DNA from: a virus
DNA: 63,046 nucleotides
IMG/VR virus record: IMGVR_UViG_3300042673_000070
Coordinates: 1 to 63,046 of that record
Reading direction: 5' to 3' (one strand)
Below are positions 50,484-61,239 of this stretch, piece after piece (positions within the stretch are counted from its first letter, which is position 1; every line of letters begins with the position of its first letter). The notes under the pieces are model-generated. The model was given only the letters and a program-made list of their open reading frames with translations, was not told where the DNA came from and made no database searches. The translations under genes and the position numbers were made by a program.

Positions 50484-51026
50484 CTAGTATTCCTTGCCTA
50501 GGACATTTTTTGCAAATTGATAATCGGCAGCGTAGTAGTCTCGGGCAAAAGACTTCAGGCCATCTGTAACTGGCACGTTGATTGGTTTGGCCTTGTTAAA
50601 GTGTTCAAATTTTTTATCGCCGCCCATATCTTTAACTACTTCCGTAACCCCAGCAACCAAGTTGTCAAAGTCAATTAAATTAATTTTTGGTATGTTTAAC
50701 CAATCAACTTGTTGTAATTTAAAAAACGAAAGATGTTGATTCTGAGGTTCATCAAAATAACTTAAAAACTTGTCATAACTTAGATTGAAACCTTTTAGCG
50801 TGCTCAAAAATCTGTCTAGTGGATTTCTAAACACTCCGTACATTTTGTAATTTGCAATGTTAGGGTAAAGCCTCACTGCGTCTTCATATTTAACATGGTG
50901 ATGATTTGGCAATGAAGAATGAGTGATTAACCTAAAGTTAAAAGATGCTAAAAAATCTTTCGTAGAAATGCTTCCGCATTTGGGCGGCAAAACAAACGCA
51001 ATCTGCGCCTGCTTGTGGAACATCAT
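50484..51026 (-). CDS. sulfotransferase-family protein
   Basis: 180 aa from ATG 51026 (overlaps the previous stop). PPKCGSIS at 14-21 matches the 5'-phosphosulfate loop of PAPS-dependent sulfotransferases, and FRNPLDRFLS at 66-75 the 3'-phosphate motif; the C-terminal half is truncated relative to full-length family members (about 250-300 aa). The gene is visibly AT-richer than its fibre-gene neighbours, suggesting recent acquisition. It may sulfate a host or virion glycan. Confidence 0.7.
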   Translation of the reverse strand: MMFHKQAQIAFVLPPKCGSISTKDFLASFNFRLITHSSLPNHHHVKYEDAVRLYPNIANYKMYGVFRNPLDRFLSTLKGFNLSYDKFLSYFDEPQNQHLSFFKLQQVDWLNIPKINLIDFDNLVAGVTEVVKDMGGDKKFEHFNKAKPINVPVTDGLKSFARDYYAADYQFAKNVLGKEY

Positions 51027-51445
51027 TACGGTGCTTCCTCTGGCGGCAAGTCTCTCCCTATGCCCATACTGCTTGTAAGGAGAGGCACGATATCCCAAGA
51101 AAGCGTACTTTCATTCCATATATAGAAGTTACCGTCATCTGGGTACGGTACAGGAGCTTCCCACTCGGTGGTGTCTTCGTTTAAAACCCAAGACGGAAAG
51201 AATTTTGGATGGATGAATACATCTTTTACTGGGTTGTAAACACCGCCAACAGCGGCGTAACGAGTTCTGAAATTATTGTTATACGACGTTTGTACCCAAA
51301 CAGTGTCGCTACCAAATAATGAACAACAGAACTCTACGCCAAGCGGTTCTGACTCGGGGAATGGCAAGTCGTTAATAACCGCGTTTTTTACAACGATTAC
51401 TTCTACTACGACGTTGTTTTCGTCAAGTCTTGCAAAATGTGCCAT
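51026..51445 (-). CDS. small conserved virion-associated protein
   Basis: 139 aa. MAHFARLDENNVVVEVIVVK opening and DVFIHPKFFPSWVLNEDTTE in the middle are the marks of a family frequent in marine and freshwater phages, usually annotated as hypothetical and located among tail-fibre genes. Two adjacent Cys (CC, residue 39-40). Possibly a small fibre-cap or assembly factor. Confidence 0.55.
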   Translation of the reverse strand: MAHFARLDENNVVVEVIVVKNAVINDLPFPESEPLGVEFCCSLFGSDTVWVQTSYNNNFRTRYAAVGGVYNPVKDVFIHPKFFPSWVLNEDTTEWEAPVPYPDDGNFYIWNESTLSWDIVPLLTSSMGIGRDLPPEEAP

Positions 51446-51448
51446 ATA

Positions 51449-52318
51449 TCACCATCTAACCGAACCGGAGCCGGTGAATATATAGATACGAAAACCGCCA
51501 GAAACAACGGCGGAAGGAGACCCTGTAATAGTGGCAGGTGCTCCAAAAGCGTCGGAGTATCTCAAAACAACTACACCAGAGCCGCCAGCCCCGCCAGCCC
51601 CGCCCGGAGATGGTGAAGTACCGTTACCGCCTCCACCGCCACCTCTATTAGCAGTACCCGCAGTAGGTACGGTGTAATAGCCGCCGCCTCCGTTTCCGCC
51701 AACACTTGACCCGCCAGCACCTTTAGTGCCACCGCCGTCACCGCCACCACCTCCGCCGCCAGCGTAGAAAAGGTTACTGAGCGTAATTGAAGACATTTGC
51801 CCCAAGCCGCCTGCGCCTGTGTCATAAGAGTAGGGTGGATAATATGCGCCGCCCTCTCCTCCAACTCCGCCTTTGCCGCCACCACCGCCGCCACCGGTTC
51901 CCAAGCCGGGCCGGGTATTACCCCCACCTCCGCTATTTCCTTGTCCCCCTGTGCCACTACCACCACCACCGCCGTAGCCACCGCCACCACCGGAGCCGCC
52001 ACCATAACCGCTTTCAAAGTCGATGCCGCCAGTACCGCCGCCGGTCATCGTAGCCACAGATGAAATAGCAGAGTTGCTACCGTTATTACTTGAGGCTCCA
52101 CCACCGCCAACAGTGACGGTGTAAGTAGTACCACGCACTGGGCTAAAGGTGGCTCCGGCATTGCTCATACCCCCTGCGCCACCACCACCGGCTACATAAG
52201 CGCCCTCGCCGCCCGCTGCTCTACCACCAGCACCGCCAGCAACTATGAGGTATTGAACCGATGATGGAATAGGTGCCCCGTATGGAGCCCCAATAAATAG
52301 TTGCTGCAAACCACTCAT
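51449..52318 (-). CDS. glycine-rich adhesin (polyglycine-II-like tip)
   Basis: 289 aa, with about half of residues 25-245 glycine in runs separated by short loops (GGGGG, SGGGGGYGGGGG). N-terminal GLQQLFIGAPYG and C-terminal VVVLRYSDAFG mark a short attachment part and a capping end. Such glycine-rich fibres (as in the T-even S16 gp38-type tip) stack polyglycine-II helices whose loops bind receptors. Probably the host-range determinant. Confidence 0.65.
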   Translation of the reverse strand: MSGLQQLFIGAPYGAPIPSSVQYLIVAGGAGGRAAGGEGAYVAGGGGAGGMSNAGATFSPVRGTTYTVTVGGGGASSNNGSNSAISSVATMTGGGTGGIDFESGYGGGSGGGGGYGGGGGSGTGGQGNSGGGGNTRPGLGTGGGGGGGKGGVGGEGGAYYPPYSYDTGAGGLGQMSSITLSNLFYAGGGGGGGDGGGTKGAGGSSVGGNGGGGYYTVPTAGTANRGGGGGGNGTSPSPGGAGGAGGSGVVVLRYSDAFGAPATITGSPSAVVSGGFRIYIFTGSGSVRW

Positions 52319-53121
52319 GTCAGATTGCCAGACAGAATGCAGTACGACGGGTTGATGAAAAGAATGTTGGCAATGCCACGGGTAGCCAGCGTAACGCCAG
52401 TACGGTTTGTGTTGGTACCGACCACGTAGGCGGTCGTAGTGCTGATGTTGATACTGACGTTACCCGTCGTGTCGTTGTAGACAGAGATGGCGTTGCCAGT
52501 CGAGAAGGTGTTGTTCGGTACAAGTACCTTTCCGCTAGTGCTAACCGTGACGAACTCACCAATGTCAGTGACGGTAAGGGTGTACTCGGATGTTTTAGCA
52601 GCACCGGCTGACGGGATGTTGCGAACGTTACCAGCAACGTCAGAGATGACACCACTTAACCCCGGGACATCTGTCGTGGTTCCGACGAGGAGATTGCCAG
52701 TGGTAGTCAGTCGAACCTTCTCAGCACCGTTGGTGTAGAAGGTCATCGGGAGGTAGGAGCCGGTGCCGCGAATACCAGCGGTTATACGACTATCTGACCC
52801 ATTGATAACGAGCAGCTGTGTATTGGAACAGCTGTTAAAATCAGATCCGGACTCAAGAATTAAACCAGAAACCGTCCCAGTTCCATTCGGCAACACTTCA
52901 ATATTTGTATTGCCATTAGTCGTGCTTGATTGAAATGCTAAACGGTTAGCAGCCGTCGCATTGCTAAAGTCACCCGTGATGCGTTGGGCGGTGCCTGCGA
53001 AGTTAAAATTACCAGACGAATCAATAGTCGTCCGCACCACGCCGCTCGTGGCAAGACTCAAAGTAGCAGAGCTATCTGCTGTCAGTATTATGCCATCAAC
53101 GGCGGCGTTAATTGTAGCCAT
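52315..53121 (-). CDS. fibre protein sharing an N-terminal module with its neighbours
   Basis: 268 aa. N-terminus ATINAAVDGIILTADSSATL is a diverged copy of the start of 53154-54650 (STINANSSGVVITGDTSGTL). Beta-rich throughout; no S74 domain, ending at a Ser/Thr-rich region (INISTTTAYVV). It may be a shortened fibre or an accessory adhesin of the same fibre family. ATG 53121 after CTGGAG. Confidence 0.6.
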   Translation of the reverse strand: MATINAAVDGIILTADSSATLSLATSGVVRTTIDSSGNFNFAGTAQRITGDFSNATAANRLAFQSSTTNGNTNIEVLPNGTGTVSGLILESGSDFNSCSNTQLLVINGSDSRITAGIRGTGSYLPMTFYTNGAEKVRLTTTGNLLVGTTTDVPGLSGVISDVAGNVRNIPSAGAAKTSEYTLTVTDIGEFVTVSTSGKVLVPNNTFSTGNAISVYNDTTGNVSINISTTTAYVVGTNTNRTGVTLATRGIANILFINPSYCILSGNLT

Positions 53122-53153
53122 GGCTTATGCTCCAGCAGACCCCTACGGCCATT

Positions 53154-54650
53154 TTACTCTCCTAATTTTGCTTTCAGCACGTTCACTTCGGCTGACAATT
53201 CTTTCACGGCGTTGACCAAGTGCCATACCAAACGGTCAGAGTTTACCGCCAACACGCCTGTGGACTCTTCCTTCACGCACTCAGGTAGCACCTCCTGAAT
53301 CTCCTGCGCGATCACGCCAAGCTGCACACCCGGCGTTTTGATAGCGGCAGACTTCGGCAATTCAGGATCAATCTCGTCCTCGGTGCGGTACTCGAAGTTA
53401 CGGACGCGAAGTTGGTTGATCTTGGCAAGGCCATCGTTGTTATCGACGATGTTTTTCTTAATTCGGCGGTCTGATGTTGTAGCCCAAGTGGTCGTGTTAT
53501 TGCCCTGGTACATGCTGCCGCCAGCAGGGTTGATGAAGCCTGTACTGCTTCCCTTACCAGTCGTGTCGTATCCAATAGCGATTTCATTGTTGTTTGTAGC
53601 TGCTGATCCACGCGCCAGTCCGCCGACGTAGGTGTTGTGGAATCCTGTTGTTGTGGCGGTTACATAATATCCAGCTTGCTCGCCAATAAAGACATTATAA
53701 TTTCCAGTTGACAGGCTAAATCCGGAATAGTATCCAATACAGTTGTTTCCGATTCCTGTTGTAATTCCATATCCAGCATAAAAACCAAACCCGTTATTTC
53801 CAGCCCCGGTTGTTGCAGAATAGAGAGACGCAAAACCAACAGCCGTGTTGTAGTTCGCCGTGGTCACATTGCGTAAAGTTTGGCTTCCAACCGAAGTCGA
53901 ATACGATCCGGTTGTTTTTGCATACTGACTAAGATAGCCAATAGCTACGTTATCTATGCCAGTGGTATTGCCATACATGGCACCTACGCCGACAGCGGTA
54001 TTCGCGTTTCCTGAGGTATTTGACTGTAACGGACCGCCGACCACACCGGGAATGTGTGCACCAACGGCGGTATTTGAGTTTCCGGTTGTGTTTAACTCAA
54101 GTGCAGACCTACCAAGAGCCGTGTTTCCGTAACCTGTTGTATTAGCATTTAATGCACTATAGCCGTTCGCGGTGTTGCTCGATCCTGTGGTATTGGCATT
54201 TAGCGCAAGCTCCCCCGTGACCGTGTTGCTCTGGACAGAACTCGCACCTCTGCCAAAGCGAACAGAGTTCAACCACGCATCGCCGTTGACATCAAGCAAG
54301 CGACCGGCTGTTGGGGTTTTGCCAATACCAACGTTGCCCGACGAGTCGATATGCATCCGTTCGGTGGCAGCCATCTGCCAACTGTAAATAGCGTTAGCAG
54401 AAGTATTCCAGACAAAACTATCCGTCGCCCCAGCGGTCGGGGTGCAATCCATAGTCACGGAGCCAGTTTGAAGTCTGAAGGCTCCTAGAAGTCCAACCTC
54501 TAACTTTCTGCTCGGTGAATTTACTCCAACTCCAACATTCCCCGACCCATCAATAGCCATACGGGTCGTACCACCCGTAGCAAGATTTAACGTGCCACTA
54601 GTGTCGCCTGTGATGACAACTCCGCTGCTGTTTGCATTGATCGTGGACAT
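53154..54650 (-). CDS. long fibre with YadA-like repeats and S74 chaperone
   Basis: 498 aa. Shared N-terminal module (STINANSSGVVITGDTSGTL), a stretch of NTA-G-x-x-AL..NTTG repeats (about 130-350) like trimeric adhesin heads, then SDRRIKKNIVDNNDG and GVIAQEIQEVLP of the S74 domain ending in a coiled coil. Trimerises and is matured by self-cleavage. One of three S74 fibres in the cluster. Confidence 0.8.
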   Translation of the reverse strand: MSTINANSSGVVITGDTSGTLNLATGGTTRMAIDGSGNVGVGVNSPSRKLEVGLLGAFRLQTGSVTMDCTPTAGATDSFVWNTSANAIYSWQMAATERMHIDSSGNVGIGKTPTAGRLLDVNGDAWLNSVRFGRGASSVQSNTVTGELALNANTTGSSNTANGYSALNANTTGYGNTALGRSALELNTTGNSNTAVGAHIPGVVGGPLQSNTSGNANTAVGVGAMYGNTTGIDNVAIGYLSQYAKTTGSYSTSVGSQTLRNVTTANYNTAVGFASLYSATTGAGNNGFGFYAGYGITTGIGNNCIGYYSGFSLSTGNYNVFIGEQAGYYVTATTTGFHNTYVGGLARGSAATNNNEIAIGYDTTGKGSSTGFINPAGGSMYQGNNTTTWATTSDRRIKKNIVDNNDGLAKINQLRVRNFEYRTEDEIDPELPKSAAIKTPGVQLGVIAQEIQEVLPECVKEESTGVLAVNSDRLVWHLVNAVKELSAEVNVLKAKLGE

Positions 54651-55542
54651 TACTTCGTCTCCAGAGCGGCAACCTTGGCCTTCAGTTCATCAATCATCGT
54701 CTGCTGTTCTTGGATGGCTTTGGTCAGCAGAGCCACCATGTTGCCGTAGTGGATAGCATCAGGTCGGCCTTCCTTGTTGTACGAAACAAACTCGGTCAAA
54801 CCTGCATCATGTACTTCTTCGGCAATCAAGCCGCCGAATACGGTATCTCCGTCTTTTTTGCTTTTATAAGTAACGCTTCGAAGTTTGAGTACTTCAGCAA
54901 GGCCGTGTGTGGCGTCGGTTACGTCTGATTTGTATCGAAGTGACGAAGTTGATCGGAGAAGAAAACCATTTACATCAACAACGACGTTGGCACTAGAACC
55001 AGTCGTGTTGTAGTACGGCGATGCAGCCGCAGTTCCGGTGCTTAATCCACCGTCATTTTGAACGTAAAAAAGATTTGTTGTTGCGCTGTTTCTAAAAATT
55101 ACAGAATAATTTCCATTGGTTGTGTCAGAACCAACAACATAAAAACGACAAACAGATAATGGGGTGGCTCCAATACCGACGTTGCCGGATGAGTTAAGAG
55201 TTACTGCACGACGTACATACGCGCCGCCAGAATCGTATTGGTTGATGCCTAGGCCACCAGAGCCGCCATCGTCAATAAAACCAACAGATGCGTTGCCGGT
55301 GTAGCCTGAAGTGCCTAATAGCCACGCATAGCCGCCAGTTGCGACTTGCAAGTTAAGGGCAGTTTGTGTTCCAGCACTAACGTGTAGCCTTCCTGATGGC
55401 GAAGCCGTCCCAATACCGACGTTGCCAGCAGAAGTAATTGTTGCAGCCGTGACCGTGCCGCTGACTTGGAACGTGATAGCCCCGGTTGTGTCACCGGAAA
55501 AGGTCAGCGCAGTTGGAACCGTTACACCTGACGTAATCGTAC

Positions 55543-55546
<4 letters not shown>
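54650..55546 (-). CDS. short fibre with S74 chaperone
   Basis: 298 aa from ATG 55546 (overlaps the stop of the previous gene). N-terminal TITSGVTVPTALTFSGDTTG, two SGNVGIG(TA/AT) units, then SSLRYKSDVTDATHG and GGLIAEEVHDAGLTEF of an S74 domain and a coiled-coil end. It has the same organisation as 53154-54650 but lacks the adhesin repeats, so it may be a short variant or the tip of a different fibre. Confidence 0.75.
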
Positions 55547-57447
<1,901 letters not shown>

Positions 57448-57459
57448 GTAACCCTCCTA

Positions 57460-57915
57460 TTAAGCGATACGCAGAATAGCAGTCGTCGAAGTCGGAGACG
57501 GGAACTGGATGGTGAAGTTACCAGCCGTAGAAGTCTTGTCACCGCCAAACGCCAACACCGCAACTGCCTTGTTACTCTGAGTCGCGTTGTAGATCAAAGC
57601 ACCGTTGGCTGTGATTGTCGCGCTCGGGAAGGTCAGATCATCGAAGTCGATGAACGCTGTGGTACCACTGGAGGTTGGCACCTGCGAGATCGTCAACGTC
57701 AGCCCACCCGCCGGGTAGTTCGTACCGGACGAAGAGACCTCATCCGCCGAAGAGTACACCGTGGTGGTCGCACTCAACGTAGCCGACGAAGTAAAGAGGG
57801 CCAGCTTGAACACATCCGCAGCCGTCGAAGCGCGGATCACGCCGGTACCAAAGTTGTGGATTCCGTCAAGGATTTCTACCTTGAACGAAGTCGTCATTGC
57901 TTGAGAAATAGCCAT
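57460..57915 (-). CDS. small virion protein of a common phage family
   Basis: 151 aa, starting MAISQAMTTSFKVEILDGIH with later FKLALFTSSATL and PAGGLTLTISQV. This is a common beta-rich phage protein that I recall next to fibre genes, with the pattern ITA(N)GALIYN near residue 105 and a Phe/Ala-rich end. Role in the virion unknown; perhaps a trimeric knob or fibre base. Overlaps the next gene's stop region. Confidence 0.55.
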   Translation of the reverse strand: MAISQAMTTSFKVEILDGIHNFGTGVIRASTAADVFKLALFTSSATLSATTTVYSSADEVSSSGTNYPAGGLTLTISQVPTSSGTTAFIDFDDLTFPSATITANGALIYNATQSNKAVAVLAFGGDKTSTAGNFTIQFPSPTSTTAILRIA

Positions 57916-58160
57916 CAGAGGTCTCCAATTAAGTGTGCGATTTCCGCATAGCCTTGTTGATCTAGCTTTTTACATATCATGCTGCGCTCGGCTGCCTGAG
58001 CCTCGCTGAGATACTTCACTAGCCAATAATGCAGTGCTTCCTTCGAGTCGGCACTGAGTATGCGGTTAGCCGCACGTTCTGCAATCTCTTCAACAGTGTG
58101 TCCACGATGGTCAGTCGTTTGTACAAACACACTGCCGATTTCTGTACTACCGTTAAACAT
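57915..58160 (-). CDS. small helical protein, unknown
   Basis: 81 aa from ATG 58160, coupled to the upstream stop (TGATG). N-terminal strands (GSTEIGSVFVQTTD), then long helices with many Ala/Glu/Lys. Known to me only as an uncharacterised phage protein near connectors. No motif. Confidence 0.5.
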   Translation of the reverse strand: MFNGSTEIGSVFVQTTDHRGHTVEEIAERAANRILSADSKEALHYWLVKYLSEAQAAERSMICKKLDQQGYAEIAHLIGDL

Positions 58161-58798
58161 CAAGTCACCGGAACCCTAGCCTGACCAGAGCGATACGCAT
58201 CCTGACGATCCAAGCCGTCACCGAGGCGCTTCAACTGACCAAGGGCTTCTTGGTACTTGTTCTCGTAGTGCGCCATCATGTCCTCGGCACCCTTCAAGTA
58301 GGTGTATGCCTCACGGAGCGAACCGTACAGGAGCACAGACTCGAAGTTGTTACCAAGCCACGACGTACCCGCATCGACAATCGACGTTGGGTAGTAATAG
58401 TAATGCAACTCCATAGTATAGGCTGCATCTGGGGTCGGCCCCAGCAACATCGTCGTGTTGTCGAAGATGGAGTAATACGCAGGTTTGCCTGACACTGCCG
58501 GAAACGGATACGACGCTCGGATGAAGTTCACATCCTTGTTGAGCAAATACTCGTAGTCCAGAGTCACAGGGTCAATCACCGCCATCGAGAACGTCGAGAG
58601 CCAATCGGACGGCAGAGACAGATATTGGTTGCCGTTGGTCGTCGTGCCCGTCACGTTTTTACGGATGGCCGGAATCTGAACCGTGTTGTAGATCCGCTCC
58701 TCAGCCAACTGCACGAACGTAGGGATGTTCGCCACGAAGCTCTGCTCCGTAGACTCACAGTAGTCCTGAATCAGTGTAGTTAACTGGGAGTAGTTCAT
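58160..58798 (-). CDS. probable head-tail adaptor protein
   Basis: 212 aa from ATG 58798 (overlaps the previous stop, TAATG). The MNYSQLTTLIQDYCES N-terminus followed by EERIYNTVQIPAIRKNV and a central LPSDWLSTFSM pattern recall phage adaptor proteins of podoviruses (SU10-type). It would bind the portal and form the first ring below it. Assigned by pattern and position; moderately sure. Confidence 0.55.
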   Translation of the reverse strand: MNYSQLTTLIQDYCESTEQSFVANIPTFVQLAEERIYNTVQIPAIRKNVTGTTTNGNQYLSLPSDWLSTFSMAVIDPVTLDYEYLLNKDVNFIRASYPFPAVSGKPAYYSIFDNTTMLLGPTPDAAYTMELHYYYYPTSIVDAGTSWLGNNFESVLLYGSLREAYTYLKGAEDMMAHYENKYQEALGQLKRLGDGLDRQDAYRSGQARVPVT

Positions 58799-58992
58799 TA
58801 GCTCCAACCCGTCCGGTATTTACCGTTGTTCTGCAAATTGATCTGCGAGACGAACTTCTTACCCTTGGTGGCAGCGCCCGCACCCTTCATGTCCATGTGG
58901 GTGACGCCCTTGTTGACATCCTTTTCAGGATAGCCATTCTCACCAGTCGAGTCAGTGTTCGGCTTGATCTTGCCGGGGTTTAGTTCTTTCAT
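58798..58992 (-). CDS. small basic protein, unknown
   Basis: 64 aa, lysine/glycine-rich, beginning MKELNPGKIKPNTDSTGENG and ending KYRTGWS. No Cys, no hydrophobic segment. Part of a run of small basic proteins (58798-62292) that probably includes virion minor proteins. The ribosome site is weak. Confidence 0.5.
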   Translation of the reverse strand: MKELNPGKIKPNTDSTGENGYPEKDVNKGVTHMDMKGAGAATKGKKFVSQINLQNNGKYRTGWS

Positions 58993-58997
58993 GGCAG

Positions 58998-59174
58998 TTA
59001 CTTCGGGCCAGAAGACTTACGGACCGGGCTGCGCTGGTTCATCACCTTCGCCATGTTCCGACCGTACTTCTTCATCTCGCTGTTGGTCTTGCCACCAGCA
59101 CGCATACCGTGAGCCTTGCCCGCCGGAAGCGAAGCGTGTTTTCTCAACGCTTTCATTGCATCGCCGTTCTTCAT
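58998..59174 (-). CDS. small basic protein, easily missed
   Basis: 58 aa, starting MKNGDAMKALRKHASLPAGK and ending VRKSSGPK. Very basic, Met-rich (six Met). GAG precedes ATG 59174 weakly, but it fills the gap between two genes and has the same composition as neighbouring small basic proteins. Function unknown. Confidence 0.5.
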   Translation of the reverse strand: MKNGDAMKALRKHASLPAGKAHGMRAGGKTNSEMKKYGRNMAKVMNQRSPVRKSSGPK

Positions 59175-59183
59175 CTCAATCTC

Positions 59184-59561
59184 CTAGGTCACTACGACCG
59201 TTACATCTCCTACTTCACCAGCAGGAGTAAGCGTATTTGGGGTTAGAGCCGCATCAAAAGAACTCGCCCCTCCAACCGGGTTCCAACCCCATTGTATCTG
59301 ACGGCTACCATTGGCACCGTCATTACCGACCGCAAAATAACTCGTGTCCGGTCTCGGGTTCCGTAAAGCCTGCGGATCGTCCACAGGGTACAGGCCAAGA
59401 GACAACTGGGGTTGGTCAGGCTCCCAGCACTCCGGACAGACCAAGATATTCACGTTCTTGGTCTTCACCACAATCGACTTCAACTGTTTCAGTTTGTACT
59501 GAAACCCGCATCGGTCGCACATGGCGATTGCGTTCTTGCCACTTGCAAACCTGTTTGGCAT
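59184..59561 (-). CDS. zinc-ribbon phage protein
   Basis: 125 aa. CDRC (15, 18) and CPEC (42, 45) form a zinc ribbon in the N-terminal half, followed by a Pro-rich region with DPQALRNPRPD, then a Ser/Gly/Val-rich C-terminus. A family I recall from aquatic phages, typically near connectors. Perhaps a DNA- or protein-binding assembly factor. Confidence 0.65.
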   Translation of the reverse strand: MPNRFASGKNAIAMCDRCGFQYKLKQLKSIVVKTKNVNILVCPECWEPDQPQLSLGLYPVDDPQALRNPRPDTSYFAVGNDGANGSRQIQWGWNPVGGASSFDAALTPNTLTPAGEVGDVTVVVT

Positions 59562-60286
59562 TAGTAGCCACCCAAGAAGCTCTCACGTGGGACAAACCGC
59601 ACCGCCGCCTTTTCTCGGTCCTCACCCGCCGCGAGATCCCACGCTTCGTCGTACTGGGCTTTCAATACTTGCGTACGAGCATCAGCACCGGGGATCTTCA
59701 TCGACAGCATATAAGCCAAGCCTGCAACCATACAGGGCAGGAAACGGAACGGGATATCTTGCCCATTCACGCCTGTACCGGGGTCAAACATCCGCCGCAA
59801 CCGCGTGTAGTACAACGTCCACGTTGTTGAGTTGTCAGGCTTCGGCCAAACCGTAAACTGGGGTTTCACCACCACATTGTCCGCACCCGTAGCACCCGTA
59901 CGCCGATTGATCCAGATCTGGATCGGGCGACCCGTCGCATTCTTGTTGGGAATGGACACGTAGGTACTGGATGAAATGCGCGAGATGTTGATGTCCTGTT
60001 GGTTCGTGCCAGACCCAGTGCGGATCACATGGTCAAGCAGGTCAACGGTGTCAGGCTCAAGGTCGTACGTACCGACGTTGTAGGTCAGCGTCTTGGTACC
60101 TTCTTCCAACGTCCAGAGGTTGATGCCTCGGTTTGACCAGTCCATCAATAGCAGGGCAAGACTACGCTTAGCCGTACGGAAGTCGTAACCCGTACGCAGT
60201 TCAGCACCGCAACGCTCGAACGCCTCTTCGATAATCGTGTTGAGGTCGAGGTTGAAGTCTGTCGTAGCTGTAGTCTTGTAGGCCAT
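59561..60286 (-). CDS. probable head-tail connector protein
   Basis: 241 aa, mixed alpha/beta with an early EEAFERCGAELRTGYDFRTA helix, LLMDWSNRGINLW and a late FLPCMVAGLAYMLS helix; Arg-rich throughout. Resembles podovirus connector/tail-adaptor proteins in size, and lies next to 58160-58798, so together they may make the two neck rings. Its stop overlaps the following gene. Confidence 0.5.
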   Translation of the reverse strand: MAYKTTATTDFNLDLNTIIEEAFERCGAELRTGYDFRTAKRSLALLLMDWSNRGINLWTLEEGTKTLTYNVGTYDLEPDTVDLLDHVIRTGSGTNQQDINISRISSSTYVSIPNKNATGRPIQIWINRRTGATGADNVVVKPQFTVWPKPDNSTTWTLYYTRLRRMFDPGTGVNGQDIPFRFLPCMVAGLAYMLSMKIPGADARTQVLKAQYDEAWDLAAGEDREKAAVRFVPRESFLGGY

Positions 60287-60699
60287 TACTTCCTCGCTGT
60301 TACCACATCGTCACCCTTGGTGACGGTAACGTGATCGCCTTCCACATCGACCCGCATCGGCATTTCTTTCCGATCCAATCGGTCAAGCTTGGCGATGAGT
60401 TCCTTGATGACCGCAAACTCAGGCTTGTCTTCCTTCTCGCTTGCACCGGCAATACCGTTTAGCATGGAGATCAGCGCAGTCAACGACGCGCCAAGCAGCC
60501 CCATCACGGCAGCAATCTTCTCCCCATCCAAGGCGAGACTCGACACCACGCCGATCACAACGATGATCGTGATGTACTTGAGACCGTCCTTGCCGATTGC
60601 CTTGCCAGCAACGTCTTTCGCAGACGACTGAGCCTCAAGCCGATTTAACTCGGCCTGAACCTGTGCCTTGAACATCTCAATGTCGTTCGGCTCAGCCAT
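60286..60699 (-). CDS. membrane protein, holin candidate
   Basis: 137 aa from ATG 60699 (TGATG overlap). Two adjacent membrane helices (YITIIVVIGVVSSLAL, then VMGLLGASLTALISML) are framed by a charged N-terminus and a charged C-terminus. Class II holins have this shape. It lies far from the lysis genes at 46974-47944, so a second lysis-timing protein or a virion membrane protein are both possible. Confidence 0.5.
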   Translation of the reverse strand: MAEPNDIEMFKAQVQAELNRLEAQSSAKDVAGKAIGKDGLKYITIIVVIGVVSSLALDGEKIAAVMGLLGASLTALISMLNGIAGASEKEDKPEFAVIKELIAKLDRLDRKEMPMRVDVEGDHVTVTKGDDVVTARK

Positions 60700-60944
60700 C
60701 ACATCCCCCGCCGTCTGTACGGCTTCACTTTTTCTTTGACACCTTTCGGTTGCGCGACGAACTGCTTGCCTTGGGCTTTGCCTTTACGCTTGGCTGCGGT
60801 GGTTCGGGCATATTCTCCGGGGGAAAGAGCTTTAATTGCAGCTTCCGGAAGATACCTTTCACCTGTGTCAGAAGATCGTTTACCACTTTTTGTCCTCCAC
60901 TTCTGGGCAGTCCATGCCTTTAACGACTGCTGCGGAGCCTTCAT
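60699..60944 (-). CDS. DUF5872-like basic protein
   Basis: 81 aa from ATG 60944, which overlaps the previous stop (ATGA). Basic, with SLKAWTAQKWRTKSGKRSSD and LPEAAIKALSPGEYARTTAA, then Lys/Arg-rich end. Resembles the DUF5872 family of small phage proteins. Upstream codons in this frame are less likely because ATG 60944 is coupled. Confidence 0.6.
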   Translation of the reverse strand: MKAPQQSLKAWTAQKWRTKSGKRSSDTGERYLPEAAIKALSPGEYARTTAAKRKGKAQGKQFVAQPKGVKEKVKPYRRRGM

Positions 60945-61237
60945 GACTTGTACCCGCCGCCCTTTTCCTTGTACCGCTTTGCCAGCAACTGCGCCTTCCG
61001 CGCCGACCATTGCCCAGCAGTAGTACCCTGAACCGCACTATTTTTAATACTATTGAACAAAGCTTTACGCATACCCGGCTTCGTATAGTTACCGGCTTCG
61101 TTGACCTTGCTCTCACCGCCCTTCTTGAAGGTACGGATGGGTTTGCCCGTCCCGATCACAGGCTTATCGTCCCCGCGCCGTTTGGCACGAGGAACCTTTT
61201 TGGGGTTGATATCACCCATGCCTCGGGAGGGCATCAT
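60941..61237 (-). CDS. small basic phage protein
   Basis: 98 aa, starting MMPSRGMGDINPKKVPRAKR; later VNEAGNYTKPGMRKALF and QWSARKAQLLAKRYKE. Strongly basic, family seen in aquatic phages beside DUF5872-like proteins. A DNA-binding or scaffold-associated role is possible from charge only. Confidence 0.55.
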   Translation of the reverse strand: MMPSRGMGDINPKKVPRAKRRGDDKPVIGTGKPIRTFKKGGESKVNEAGNYTKPGMRKALFNSIKNSAVQGTTAGQWSARKAQLLAKRYKEKGGGYKS

Positions 61238-61239
61238 AG

